Source: a virus
Direction: 5' to 3' (one strand)
IMG/VR virus record: IMGVR_UViG_3300021071_000002
Coordinates: 1-40,197 of that record
Length of the DNA: 40,197 nt
Made by a program: the position numbers and the translations under genes. The notes under the pieces were generated by a model that had not been told where the DNA came from, ran no database searches, and worked only from the letters and a program-made list of their open reading frames with translations. Shown piece after piece: positions 20,955 to 29,999 of this stretch. How positions within the stretch are numbered: position 1 is the first letter of the stretch; each line of letters opens with the position of its first letter.

Positions 20955-21184
20955 CGCCAGCGTGGATCGCCTCGCGCGTGTTCACGCTGGCCGAAAAGAC
21001 CGGCTGGCCGGAAGCCTTCATCCTCTGGGAACTCCCGCTCTGGCGGGCACTCGCCTACCAGCATTGCGCGCTCTGGCAATCCGGCGCGTGGACGGTGGCC
21101 CCAGCCCTGCCTGCCGAGGCGCAGGTTGACGCGCTCCTCAATCTCGAAATCGACGATGATGAGCATCGACACCACGAAGTTTGA
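20948..21184 (+). CDS. Tail assembly chaperone, downstream (T-like) region
   Basis: After the slip the frame reads LLAPAWIASRVFTLAEKTGW then AFILWELPLWRALAYQHCAL, ending in DDDEHRHHEV. Tryptophan-rich helices near AEKTGW and LWELPL are typical of gpT-like regions. A separate start at GTG 20978 is possible but would omit the well-formed N-terminal sequence that continues in frame up to the slippery site. This argues for translation only by frameshifting. The gene overlaps the start of the next gene by 29 nt. Confidence 0.75.
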   Translation, partial: LLAPAWIASRVFTLAEKTGWPEAFILWELPLWRALAYQHCALWQSGAWTVAPALPAEAQVDALLNLEIDDDEHRHHEV

Positions 21185-21848
21185 TGCCGCCCTGAAACTC
21201 TTCCGGGCCGAGAGCAAGCGTGCAGCCGGGGTGGTTCTGCGGGAACAGGCAAAAGGAACCCTTGGCAAGATCATCGACTGGACGCCTCCCGGCGGAAAAA
21301 ACGCCACCGGTCAGGCTGCCAAGAAGCGGGGCGAGGCAAAGGTGGAAAGCGATATCCTCAAACTCATGCAGCCAGTGGCTCGCCTCAGTGCTCCTGCCAA
21401 CATTTTGAGAGCGGCGGGCATGTTTGTTGAGGAGGCATCCACCGAATCGCCCGCAGCCATTCACCGCGCCAACCGCTCGCCCACCGGACGCGTGAATCGC
21501 AAGCTCAACCCACGGATCAAAATCAAGGCGTCCGACCTGAAACGCTACATCGCCTCCAAAAAGAAGATGGTCGGATTCCTCGCCTCGGGATGGAAAGCGG
21601 CGGCAACAAAATTCGGTTCCAGCATCCCGGCGTGGATTTCCCGTCATTCGGCACCGGGGGTGGGGAGAATCAAGAGCGACGCGGTTTCCATCGAGGTGAC
21701 GGCCACGAACCAAGTCGTGGGCGCACCCCGGCTCGACATGGAGCGCCGGGTTCAAAGCGCCCTCGATTCCCAGGCGGCCGCCATGATCCGGCGGGTCGAG
21801 AACTTCGCGGTCAGGGAGGCGGCGAAGAGGGCGGGATTTCGCGCCTGA
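21156..21848 (+). CDS. Tail-region protein of 230 aa, unknown
   Basis: A basic protein of helices and coil: IDTTKFDAALKLFRAESKRA, then WTPPGGKNATGQAAKKRGEA, FLASGWKAAATKFGSSIPAW in the middle, and MERRVQSALDSQAAAMIRRV near the end. The internal SGW-AAAxKFGS-like part recalls minor tail or tail completion proteins that enter DNA or bind the tube. Two tandem ATG codons (21156, 21159) are available. The gene comes between the chaperones and the tape measure, where many phages have none, so its role is open. Confidence 0.6.
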   Translation: MMSIDTTKFDAALKLFRAESKRAAGVVLREQAKGTLGKIIDWTPPGGKNATGQAAKKRGEAKVESDILKLMQPVARLSAPANILRAAGMFVEEASTESPAAIHRANRSPTGRVNRKLNPRIKIKASDLKRYIASKKKMVGFLASGWKAAATKFGSSIPAWISRHSAPGVGRIKSDAVSIEVTATNQVVGAPRLDMERRVQSALDSQAAAMIRRVENFAVREAAKRAGFRA

Positions 21849-21867
21849 TTGACACGCCCCCTGCGGC
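21849..21867 (+). promoter_or_regulatory. TTGACAC start-associated motif before the tape measure gene
   Basis: The hexamer directly follows the upstream stop and leaves 13 nt to GTG 21868, supporting GTG as the start. Confidence 0.55.
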
Positions 21868-24270
21868 GTGGCCGACATCACCGCCAGGTTCCGACTCGAT
21901 ATTTCCGGCATTGATGCCGCGCTCGCCCGTGTAGCGGCTGCGACGATTTCCGTGCAGGGCGCATTTGCCGCGGCGAACGCCGCCCTGGCTCCATTCGCGA
22001 GCGCGTTTGCCGCAATCAAAGAATCCCTCGACCTGGGCGGGCATCTCTCCGATATGAGCGCGCAGACCGGGATAGCGGTGGGCGATCTCGTTGTCCTGCG
22101 GCAGGCATTTTCCAATGCGGGCATGGATGCCGATTCCGTCGGCCCCCAGATCAACCGGCTGCAGAAGGCGCTCGGCGGGATCAACGAGGAAGGGGAGCCG
22201 ACGAACAAGGCACTCGCCGCGCTCGGGATTTCGATGAACGAACTTCAGTCGCTCAACCCGGCGGAGCAATTTGCGCGGGTATCGGCAGCGATTGCGAAGA
22301 TCCCGGACACGACCGAGCGGGCGGCAACGGCGATGGGGATCTTCGGGCGCAAGGGGGCCGCATTGCAGGCGATCTTCTTGGACAGCACCGCGATGGAAGT
22401 CGCCCGGCAGCAGGTCGGCGGGCTCGGGGATACGATGCAGGCGAACGCGGCGCGATTCGATGTGATCTCCGACGCCTTCGAATCCGCCCACTTAAAAGGC
22501 CAGCAGCTTGCGGCGGGATTCACGGCGGCGATTGCCCCGGCACTCGAGGTGGTCGGCAACGCGCTCAATGAAACCGACCTCTCGGGCCTTGGAAAATCCC
22601 TTGGTGAAATCGCCGTCGCTGCCATCCGTTTCGGCCAGGCACTATCTGGCATGATCCCGCAGATCCTCGGCGTGGTGGGGGCAATGGCGGCCTACCGCAC
22701 CGGCTTCGATGCGAATCTCGGACGGGCCATGCTCAACATCGGCCCGGTGGCGACCCGCGCATTCGCCCAGGTTCGCGTGGCAATGGCCACGATGAACTTT
22801 TCGAGCGTAGGGACAGCAGCCCGCACCGCCTTTGCAGGCATCGGGGTGGCGGCCCGAACGGCGGCCATCGCGATCAAGAGCGCTGTCATTTCCACCGGCA
22901 TCGGACTTCTTATTGTCGGGATCGCCATGGCCATCGAGGCCGTGATTGCGAAAATCAACCAGACGAAGGAAGCCATCAAGGCGGCGGCAACAGCGACCGG
23001 CGACACGCTCAAGGCCGTGAACTCGGTCGCTGCAGAAATGAAATCCGTGTCGAGCGAGGCGGACAAGGTGGATCTCGGGAACCGCATCGACCAGCAGATC
23101 GAATCCACCAAGGAATCGCTCGCCGGGCTCGCCGACCAGTTCGAGAACCTCACGCCCGAGCAGCGCAACGACATCGCAAGTGAATACCGCAAGCGCATCT
23201 TGCTCCTCGGCCAAATGAAGGAAGTCATGTCCGCGATCACGCCCGAGATCATGGCGCAACGACAAGCCGAGAAAGACCGCGCGGCGGCACTGGCGGAAAG
23301 CCAGCGGAAGGCGGCGGGGCTCAATGCGGAGCTTGGAAAAAACAAGGAGGCACTCGACAAGAAGATTGCTGATGCCGCATTCAGCGACCTTTCTGCCACC
23401 GACCAGAAAGATGTGACACTTGCGGGCGTTGGCTCCTCCTCCACGGCAAACGTGGATGCCGAGATCGCTCTTCTCGCAGCCAAGCGGGAATCCTCATCGC
23501 TCACAACTGACGAGGTGCTCCGCATGCAGGCGCTCATTGATGCGCGGGAAAAACTCATCGGCGTCGAGCGCGACCTCGCCCGTGAACGCGAGCAGGCGGC
23601 GAAGAAGGCCGAGGAGGACGCGAAAAAGGAAGCCGAGGCGACGGCGAAACGCTCGGAGTTCACCCGCGACGTGAACCGGGAAATCGCGCGCGCAAAGGCA
23701 GACGCATCGGGCGACAAAAAAACCGTGGCTCGGCTCGACCACGAGGCGAAACTCGATCAGGAAACCAAGCAGGGGATCTCGGCTGGCCTGGATCCCAAAG
23801 ATGCCGCCCGCCTGGCAAACGAGAAAGTCGGCGCGCTCGACTTGGCTGACGCCTCCAAGAAAGACGAGGAGAACAGAAAGACGCTCACCGCCTTGGATCT
23901 GGAAACCCGACTTGCCGAGGCGAAGGCGGATGGAAACAAAGAAGAGGCCGCCCGGATCGAGTGGCTGCAAAAATACAACTCCGAGCTCGCCCGGCTGCGG
24001 GACGTGATGCCGGAGGCCGATGCCCAAGCGGCTGCCGCACGGCTGGTCAACGCACAGTCAGCCGGTGAACCTAAGGCCGCACAGGAACGAAGCGGCGCGC
24101 TCTATGCGTCTTCGATGGCGCGAATCGGAGCTGGCGGCAATTTTGTTTCCAGCGGATCGGATCCGATCCTGACCGAGAACCGTCGGCAGACAACGATCCT
24201 TGAGCGAATCGCCCGTGCCGTTTCGCGCCAGGACACCCAGAGCATCGAGCTCAACTACACGCTCGCTTGA
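21868..24270 (+). CDS. Tail tape measure protein
   Basis: The 800-aa protein starts with a helical domain rich in alanine (ALARVAAATISVQGAFAAAN). It continues with a lambda gpH-like FGRKGAALQAIF pattern (residues about 150 to 170) and a hydrophobic pair, GMIPQILGVVGAMAAY and TGIGLLIVGIAMAIEAVIAK, likely involved in membrane entry. The rest is a long charged coiled-coil region and a C-terminal tail. It sets tail length and is ejected with the DNA. GTG 21868 is the start because of the upstream motif and the overall fit. Lengthwise it is medium-sized and suggests a tail on the order of 120 nm, assuming 1.5 A per residue. Confidence 0.88.
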   Translation: MADITARFRLDISGIDAALARVAAATISVQGAFAAANAALAPFASAFAAIKESLDLGGHLSDMSAQTGIAVGDLVVLRQAFSNAGMDADSVGPQINRLQKALGGINEEGEPTNKALAALGISMNELQSLNPAEQFARVSAAIAKIPDTTERAATAMGIFGRKGAALQAIFLDSTAMEVARQQVGGLGDTMQANAARFDVISDAFESAHLKGQQLAAGFTAAIAPALEVVGNALNETDLSGLGKSLGEIAVAAIRFGQALSGMIPQILGVVGAMAAYRTGFDANLGRAMLNIGPVATRAFAQVRVAMATMNFSSVGTAARTAFAGIGVAARTAAIAIKSAVISTGIGLLIVGIAMAIEAVIAKINQTKEAIKAAATATGDTLKAVNSVAAEMKSVSSEADKVDLGNRIDQQIESTKESLAGLADQFENLTPEQRNDIASEYRKRILLLGQMKEVMSAITPEIMAQRQAEKDRAAALAESQRKAAGLNAELGKNKEALDKKIADAAFSDLSATDQKDVTLAGVGSSSTANVDAEIALLAAKRESSSLTTDEVLRMQALIDAREKLIGVERDLAREREQAAKKAEEDAKKEAEATAKRSEFTRDVNREIARAKADASGDKKTVARLDHEAKLDQETKQGISAGLDPKDAARLANEKVGALDLADASKKDEENRKTLTALDLETRLAEAKADGNKEEAARIEWLQKYNSELARLRDVMPEADAQAAAARLVNAQSAGEPKAAQERSGALYASSMARIGAGGNFVSSGSDPILTENRRQTTILERIARAVSRQDTQSIELNYTLA

Positions 24271-24285
24271 CACGCCCCGATACCG
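24267..24285 (+). promoter_or_regulatory. TTGACAC start-associated motif before the distal tail gene
   Basis: The motif contains the tape measure stop (TGA 24268-24270); 13 nt separate it from ATG 24286. Confidence 0.55.
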
Positions 24286-24903
24286 ATGGCCGCCGTTCTC
24301 ACAAAATCCGAAACCTCCACCGATTCCAAGGGCAGGGAGATCACCTCCGAGACATGGGAGGCATTCGACGCGCCGCCGAGTGCGCCGAGTGGAGCAAAAA
24401 ACAGCAAGCTCACGCACACCGACGGGAAGTACACGCTCGTTTTCGACACCGCCCCAACCGAAACAAACCCCGGCGACGAATACAGCGTCGAGGGCAGCAT
24501 GAGCCAGGAACCGATCGAGACGCACGAAAAGTTCCAGGGGATTGCGGCGGCAGATTGGAAGAAGTGGAACCTCTGGAAAAACAACTCGAAAGACGAGGAG
24601 CTGGCTGGCTGGAAACCGGATTCGGGAGCGCTTGCCGATCTTGCGGCGCTCTATGAAAAAGGCGTGACCGATTATCTCGTGCCCCGGGCGGTCGTTCGGA
24701 TTACCCGGATTGAAGGATCCTCCCCGCGGCTCTCTCGCCTCGGGAAAATCGACGCCCCATCGGGCGCGCCAACTCTTCCGAGCGGTGCGAACTGGATGCT
24801 CACCGGGGCGAGCGGCAACCGCCAGCAGGACGGCAAGTGGAGCAACTCCTACGAATACATGTCCAGCGGCCCAGCAGGTTGGAATTCCGACATTTACTCA
24901 TGA
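24286..24903 (+). CDS. Distal tail-like protein of 205 aa
   Basis: The first 80 residues are beta-rich with many Thr and Ser (LTKSETSTDSKGREITSETW). A helix (AAADWKKWNLWKNNSKDEEL) lies in the middle, and the rest is beta (RAVVRITRIEGSSPRLSRLG, then ANWMLTGASGNRQQDGKWSN, ending in SNSYEYMSSGPAGWNSDIY). The position after the tape measure suggests a distal tail or hub component. No family was recognised. Its stop overlaps the next start as ATGA. Confidence 0.6.
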   Translation: MAAVLTKSETSTDSKGREITSETWEAFDAPPSAPSGAKNSKLTHTDGKYTLVFDTAPTETNPGDEYSVEGSMSQEPIETHEKFQGIAAADWKKWNLWKNNSKDEELAGWKPDSGALADLAALYEKGVTDYLVPRAVVRITRIEGSSPRLSRLGKIDAPSGAPTLPSGANWMLTGASGNRQQDGKWSNSYEYMSSGPAGWNSDIYS

Positions 24904-26573
24904 CGATCCCAAGTTTCAAAAAAGGCGACAAGCTCTGGGCGGCCGACCTGCAATCCCTCGCCGATGCGGTGCGGGCGAACCGCGTGCTCCCCGGCGCGGG
25001 CATCCGCATCACCGGCAGTCCGAATGGAACCACTGTGGCGGCCAACATCCCTCGCTGGGCAAAATCAGGAACTCTGACCCTCCATCAAGTCGATTTCGAA
25101 GATCTCATTCCCGACCCGTTCAAGATCACGAAGGAGGTGATGGACGAAATTCTCACCAAGTTCTATGAGGCGCTGCCAACGGCCGAAGCCATCGCCGGGG
25201 CGCTTGAGAGCAAACTCATGAACATGGACTCCTACATGCCGACGGCCGAGGCAGTTGGAGCCATCATCCAATCGAGAATCGAATCGTATCTCCTGAGCAG
25301 CGGGGGCGGTGGGCTCTCGTTCGACAGCCTCTTCAGCACTTTTGCAAACTCAGCTCCCGGTGCTGAGGACATCGCCTCCATGTTGATGCCTTACTTCCAG
25401 CCGGCTCTCGATGTCATGGAGGGAATCGACGCGCTCGTGCAGGAAAAGTATGAAGCCTACGCGAACGTGGGAACGCTCATTACCGCGCACTTCGCAGGTG
25501 CGAACGTGGAAGAAGGAGGGGAACAGCCGAGTTCACCGAGCCCGGGCGACTACCTCTATTGCGAGGAGTTCGGCATTCTTTACACGGTGTTTCCCGTTGG
25601 CTACGAGTCGGGCATCCCGACAGCCAACCTGGTTTGGCGGGTTCATTTCCAAATTGGTGACGCCCCATCAAATGGCGAGGAAGACTCCCGCGCATGGTGG
25701 TGCGCCCTGACGACTTTCCCAGCGCCGGATATCGGCGCGATCTGCCGGATGCTGGGCAGGATCGGCGAGGAACTCATCCGGAAGTCGGTCGATCTCATTG
25801 CCGGCCCGGTAGCGGGGCTCACCAAAACATTTGCCGGGTTCATCCAAAAAGCTCTCTCGAAGTTGGATGAAATCCCGGACGCCGTCGGGAAGGCGGTGAA
25901 GGCCGCACTAGATCTGCTCTGGGATGCGCTAAACGCCCTCGCCGCCAGCATCCCCGGCTTGGTCGAAGCGGGGGCTCAAGCCATCTGGAATGAAATCAAT
26001 AGAATGTGGGAAAGCCTCACCTACGCATTGGAGGATCTGACTCTCGTGTGGAGTGAAATCACCAAAGTTTATGAGTCGATCACGTCGGTGCAGGAATCGA
26101 TCACGGAAATCTTAGCGGACATCGCGCTGTTGAAAAACCCGTCGGGCTCCATCACCTATATCGGACATGACGGGCAGATGTATTCCATCCCCACGATGCA
26201 CACTCCAACTTGCCTGGGGATCACCAAGCAGCTGGAGATAAGCTGGATCGCTGTGGATGGCAACGGCCATTCCATGATGATTCTTGTGTGGGACGGCACT
26301 TACCAGGCTGAGGAAATCACCTCCGAGACCATGGATCTGGTGAACTCTGAGGGCGACATCTACGAGTTGCATACTCTTGGAGCTCCGGTCAAAGGAAGCT
26401 CAGTAAAAATAGACGTGAACTACCTTGATATTAACGGTGAACCACAAATGATTGAGGCTTTCGCCGTTCAGGGCTTGAGTGAGTTCGGACTCATCAAAAA
26501 AGAAGGCATCGAAATCTGCGTGGACGGGTCGCCGCAGACCAAGACTTTCCTCGTGCAAGACGCCCCGGGCTGA
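24900..26573 (+). CDS. Tail hub or baseplate protein of 557 aa, unknown
   Basis: Residues 1 to 60 (FKKGDKLWAADLQSLADAVR then PGAGIRITGSPNGTTVAANI) are the kind of N-terminus seen in phage tail proteins with a small beta attachment domain. The centre contains helical arrays (AVGKAVKAALDLLWDALNAL) with long amphipathic helices and coiled coil (SITSVQESITEILADIALLK). The C-terminal 120 residues are beta-rich (GSITYIGHDGQMYSIPTMHT). It may bridge the tail tip to the fibres. Homology is not evident; its role is inferred from position. Confidence 0.6.
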   Translation: MTIPSFKKGDKLWAADLQSLADAVRANRVLPGAGIRITGSPNGTTVAANIPRWAKSGTLTLHQVDFEDLIPDPFKITKEVMDEILTKFYEALPTAEAIAGALESKLMNMDSYMPTAEAVGAIIQSRIESYLLSSGGGGLSFDSLFSTFANSAPGAEDIASMLMPYFQPALDVMEGIDALVQEKYEAYANVGTLITAHFAGANVEEGGEQPSSPSPGDYLYCEEFGILYTVFPVGYESGIPTANLVWRVHFQIGDAPSNGEEDSRAWWCALTTFPAPDIGAICRMLGRIGEELIRKSVDLIAGPVAGLTKTFAGFIQKALSKLDEIPDAVGKAVKAALDLLWDALNALAASIPGLVEAGAQAIWNEINRMWESLTYALEDLTLVWSEITKVYESITSVQESITEILADIALLKNPSGSITYIGHDGQMYSIPTMHTPTCLGITKQLEISWIAVDGNGHSMMILVWDGTYQAEEITSETMDLVNSEGDIYELHTLGAPVKGSSVKIDVNYLDINGEPQMIEAFAVQGLSEFGLIKKEGIEICVDGSPQTKTFLVQDAPG

Positions 26574-26575
26574 AC

Positions 26576-27022
26576 ATGGCGACAAGACTCCTCCATCCAT
26601 CAGAGGACGGCACCTGCGGCGAGTGCGCCGATCAGCCACCTTGCAAGCCAGAATGCAAAACTATTGAGGACGGAGCCACGGCTCAACTGTTTAAGGGGGC
26701 ATGCTACGATTACTCTGCGGGCGTTGGTTCGTGCGCGGACTCAGCGGGGATCACGCTGGCCAACTCGACGGGCTCCGCTTTGAGCGTGGCGGTGTCGGGG
26801 AGCGCGGATGACGAAGTGGTGATCAACGGTTCGGTCTATGAGCCTGGGAGCTACGCCTTCAACTGGAACGACTATGGAAGCCCGTGCGGCAGCACCAACT
26901 CCACGAATGGATCACACAGCTTTGCTTACGCCGGTTCGGTGGAAGTAGGCGGGCAGCTTACCATCAAAGGGCGGGACAACGGCTATGGCGGCTGGATCAC
27001 GGCTCGCGTCACGGCCTCGTAG
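26576..27022 (+). CDS. Cysteine-rich tail protein of 148 aa
   Basis: The N-terminus has paired cysteines (GTCGECADQPPCKPECK) typical of a zinc or disulphide knot, followed by a glycine- and serine-rich beta domain (AGITLANSTGSALSVAVSGS, VYEPGSYAFNWNDYG), ending in VGGQLTIKGRDNGYGGWITA. It begins 2 nt after the previous gene. Such a domain could be a small receptor-binding or tip protein. No name can be given. Confidence 0.58.
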   Translation: MATRLLHPSEDGTCGECADQPPCKPECKTIEDGATAQLFKGACYDYSAGVGSCADSAGITLANSTGSALSVAVSGSADDEVVINGSVYEPGSYAFNWNDYGSPCGSTNSTNGSHSFAYAGSVEVGGQLTIKGRDNGYGGWITARVTAS

Positions 27023-27023
27023 C

Positions 27024-27443
27024 ATGGACTTCGCGCAAACCATCCACTGCAAAAGCCGCTTGCACTGCCACGCTTGCCGAACCAACGAAAGCTGGCGGAA
27101 CGCGCTCGGTGCGCCCGGACAATGCCCGTATGGGGAGGGAGAATCCGCTCCACTTCTGTCTATCCGAAACATGGCAGCGAACCCTGCCCGCCCAGCCGAG
27201 CCGACCGCTTTGGAGCTGGCTTCCAACTTCGCGTCGGCGGTGGCGCGTTGGGCTGCCGCCGGGTTTCAAGTCGCCTCAAGGGAGGCATACGACGGGCGGA
27301 CAGCGGCGTGCGCGGCGTGCGAGTTCTGGGACGGCTCCGCTCGCCTCGGGCTCGGGAAGTGCGCCCACAAGAAGTGCGGCTGCACGAGGTTCAAGCGCTG
27401 GCTCGCCTCGGAAAGATGCCCGCTCGGCAAGTGGCGCGATTGA
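27024..27443 (+). CDS. Zinc-binding phage protein of 139 aa
   Basis: Cysteines and histidines come in metal-site spacing: IHCKSRLHCHACR at the N-terminus, and AACAACEFWD then KCAHKKCGCTRFKRW and CPLGKW at the end. I recall the end motif (CP.GKW) from small phage proteins of unknown function linked to tail fibres. It may fold as two zinc ribbons. ATG 27024 gives a start that matches the first CxxxxxCxxC. Its stop overlaps the next motif. Confidence 0.62.
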   Translation: MDFAQTIHCKSRLHCHACRTNESWRNALGAPGQCPYGEGESAPLLSIRNMAANPARPAEPTALELASNFASAVARWAAAGFQVASREAYDGRTAACAACEFWDGSARLGLGKCAHKKCGCTRFKRWLASERCPLGKWRD

Positions 27444-27459
27444 CACGGGCTCCCATCGC
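27440..27459 (+). promoter_or_regulatory. TTGACAC start-associated motif before the collagen-like fibre
   Basis: The motif contains the upstream stop (TGA 27441-27443); 14 nt separate it from GTG 27460, which sets the fibre start far inside the open frame that runs from 26884. Confidence 0.55.
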
Positions 27460-29943
27460 GTGAAGCTCTTTCTTGATCTCGACTCCCGCACGTTTCTCGA
27501 ATTCCAGCACTCCAGCCGCGCACTTCAATCCATCGTCATGAAACGCCGCGACCGCGTGCCGCTCGACTTGCAGTTCGTCCAAAACGGGAATGTGGTCGAA
27601 CTCGAAGACGGTGCAACCGGCCAGCTCGGGATCAAGGCGGACAACGATTTCTCCGGGCTGTTTGCTGCGTTTTCCGCCCAGTGGACGAAATCCGGAACGG
27701 GCGATGCGGCACTCTACCGGTTCGAGCTGAATCTCAACACGGTGGAAATCGACACGCTGTTTGCGGGCGTTCCCAAGAAGCGGATCTCGCTCATGCTCGA
27801 AACCGAGTGGAGCGAATCGACGTTGCTCACCAGCTCCAACACTCTGCCCGTCACGCTGGAAAATGATGTGGTGCGTGGCGACGAAGGCACTCCGGTCACG
27901 GCGAACAGCACTCGCAAGGCGACATCGCAAGAAGCCGAAGCCGGGACCGACGATGCGAGCTGGATGACTCCTCTGAAAACCAGTTTGGCCATCGCTGCGC
28001 TCGCGGCAACAGGGCCGCAGGGAGAAACTGGTTTGACCGGAGCACCGGGCGAGCAGGGAATCCAGGGGTTGCAGGGCGAGACGGGGCCTTCGGGCAGCGA
28101 TGGCGCACAAGGCCCGCAAGGTGTCATCGGTCCGGCAGGAACGGACGGCGCAACTGGACCGCAGGGCATTCAAGGTGAGCGCGGAGAGCCCGGCGCAGAC
28201 GGACAAGTTGGTATTCCGGGCGAGCAGGGAATCCAAGGGTTGCAGGGGGAAATCGGGCCTTCGGGAAACGATGGCGCACAAGGCCCACAAGGCGAAGTTG
28301 GCCCGGCAGGATCGGATGGCGCAACAGGACCGCAGGGGGAACAAGGCATCCAAGGCGATACCGGTCCGGCGGGTGCAGATGGCGTGGACGGATCTCCCGG
28401 AGCAAAAGGAGACACCGGGGCTACTGGTCAGCAAGGCCCGGCTGGTGCTGATGGTGCAATGGGGCCTCAAGGTCTGCCAGGTGCGGAGGGCGCAATGGGC
28501 GCACAAGGAACGGCTGGAGTTGACGGCGCGGATGGTGCCGTTGGCCCACAAGGCGACCAAGGATTAACTGGCCCCACAGGAGACACGGGAGCGGACGGCC
28601 CAATCGGGCCACAAGGACCGACTGGCGCGGATGGCGCTCCAGGAGATAAAGGCGATATTGGGGAAAGCGGCCCACAGGGATCATCTGGGGCAGACGGGTT
28701 GCCCGGCGTGCCTGGCCCGCAAGGTTCGGCTGGAGCGGATGGCGTGGCCGGGCCAAAGGGGGACACCGGCACAGACGGGGCGGCTGGTCCTCAAGGCCTT
28801 GCGGGAGCGGACGGCGCGCAAGGCATTCCCGGCGAAAGCGGCCCGGCAGGAGCGGATGGAATTTCCGGATCACAAGGAGAACAAGGGCCGCAGGGTGTCC
28901 AAGGAGAAACCGGCCCCGCTGGCGCGGATGGTGACGACTTCGTTTCCGTTTTCTCAGAAACGCCTCCGCTAAATCCCGTCGAAGGAACGCGATGGGTGGA
29001 CTCGAATTCCTTATGCCCCTACGACTTTTACAACGGGGTTTGGGTGGAATCTCCAACCGCCTCAACCGGGCCGCAGGGATCAGCAGGCGCGGATGGGCCG
29101 CAGGGCATTCAGGGAGAGCAAGGTCCGGCCGGAGCCGATGGAGCACAAGGCCCACAGGGCGCAGCCGGCCCAGCGGGAACGACGAGATGGGACGGGATAA
29201 CAGACAAACCCGCCACGTTTGTTCCCGAGTCGCACGCTCATCCCATCTCCTCGATCACCGGCCTGCAATCCGCTCTCGATGCTTCATCGCACACCACCCG
29301 CTACGAGACGTTCGAGCATTTCGAGAACGGAAGGACTGCCCCGAAATGGTCAATGAGCTCGAACGACTCTGGCGGCACGGGACTCACCTACATCGTTGAC
29401 GGAAAGCAGGGCGTGTTCCGGCATTCCACCGGGACGGCCACCGCCGCGAATCAGAGAGCCGGATTGAGCTCGAACGGCTCCGCATTGCATTTAGGGCAAG
29501 GGGCAGCCATGCGCTGCGTGTGGAACATGCGTTTCGCGGCATTGCCTGATGCAGTGAATACGGGTGCGATCCGGCTCGGGTTCATGGACAGTGCCTCAAG
29601 CGAATCAACGGACGGCGCATTTTTCCGGCTCATCGATGCCGGGAACCTCTACGCAGTCACGCGCAGCAACGGTATTGAAACCGCCGTGGATTGCGGGTTC
29701 CGCCCCGATGCTACGACGTGGCATAGCCTTGGAGTGGCCGTCAATGCGGACGGCACATCCGCCGTATTTTCCAACGGTCTCAGCGTCCTCGTAACCATCA
29801 CGACTAACATCCCGTCTGGCCCAGGCAGGCAAACCGGCATCGGCAACTGGATCCTCCGCACTGCGGCGACAGCCTTCGCGCTCAACCTCGATGTCGATTG
29901 GCTCTACGTCAAAATCACCTACCCCTCCGCGCTCGTATTCTGA
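27460..29943 (+). CDS. Collagen-like tail fibre protein
   Basis: The 827-aa protein has a phage-type N-terminal anchor (KLFLDLDSRTFLEFQHSSRA, residues 2 to 21, plus beta structure to about 183). A Gly-X-Y collagen-like region of about 300 residues follows (28009 to 28935), then a short globular part with TPPLNPVEGTRWVDSNSLCP, a second Gly-X-Y block (29071 to 29181) and a C-terminal lectin-like beta domain (TRYETFEHFENGRTAPKWSM to the end). Collagen helices form trimeric fibres. The C-terminal domain is probably the receptor-binding head. GTG 27460 is the start chosen. Confidence 0.85.
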   Translation: MKLFLDLDSRTFLEFQHSSRALQSIVMKRRDRVPLDLQFVQNGNVVELEDGATGQLGIKADNDFSGLFAAFSAQWTKSGTGDAALYRFELNLNTVEIDTLFAGVPKKRISLMLETEWSESTLLTSSNTLPVTLENDVVRGDEGTPVTANSTRKATSQEAEAGTDDASWMTPLKTSLAIAALAATGPQGETGLTGAPGEQGIQGLQGETGPSGSDGAQGPQGVIGPAGTDGATGPQGIQGERGEPGADGQVGIPGEQGIQGLQGEIGPSGNDGAQGPQGEVGPAGSDGATGPQGEQGIQGDTGPAGADGVDGSPGAKGDTGATGQQGPAGADGAMGPQGLPGAEGAMGAQGTAGVDGADGAVGPQGDQGLTGPTGDTGADGPIGPQGPTGADGAPGDKGDIGESGPQGSSGADGLPGVPGPQGSAGADGVAGPKGDTGTDGAAGPQGLAGADGAQGIPGESGPAGADGISGSQGEQGPQGVQGETGPAGADGDDFVSVFSETPPLNPVEGTRWVDSNSLCPYDFYNGVWVESPTASTGPQGSAGADGPQGIQGEQGPAGADGAQGPQGAAGPAGTTRWDGITDKPATFVPESHAHPISSITGLQSALDASSHTTRYETFEHFENGRTAPKWSMSSNDSGGTGLTYIVDGKQGVFRHSTGTATAANQRAGLSSNGSALHLGQGAAMRCVWNMRFAALPDAVNTGAIRLGFMDSASSESTDGAFFRLIDAGNLYAVTRSNGIETAVDCGFRPDATTWHSLGVAVNADGTSAVFSNGLSVLVTITTNIPSGPGRQTGIGNWILRTAATAFALNLDVDWLYVKITYPSALVF

Positions 29944-29999
29944 TTCCAACGACCGAAAGCATCAAGGAACGCCAGGGCAGCACTCAACTCTCATAATCT

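Noticed and set aside
26884-27459. N-terminal extension of the collagen-like protein
   Set aside because: The extra 192 codons overlap two small genes in other frames and have an unnatural composition; the start motif and the fibre-like N-terminus both point to GTG 27460.
28009-28935. Repeated DNA of the Gly-X-Y region as a CRISPR array
   Set aside because: Repeats encode collagen-like triplets in one open frame, have unequal spacing and no near-identical direct repeats with unique spacers.
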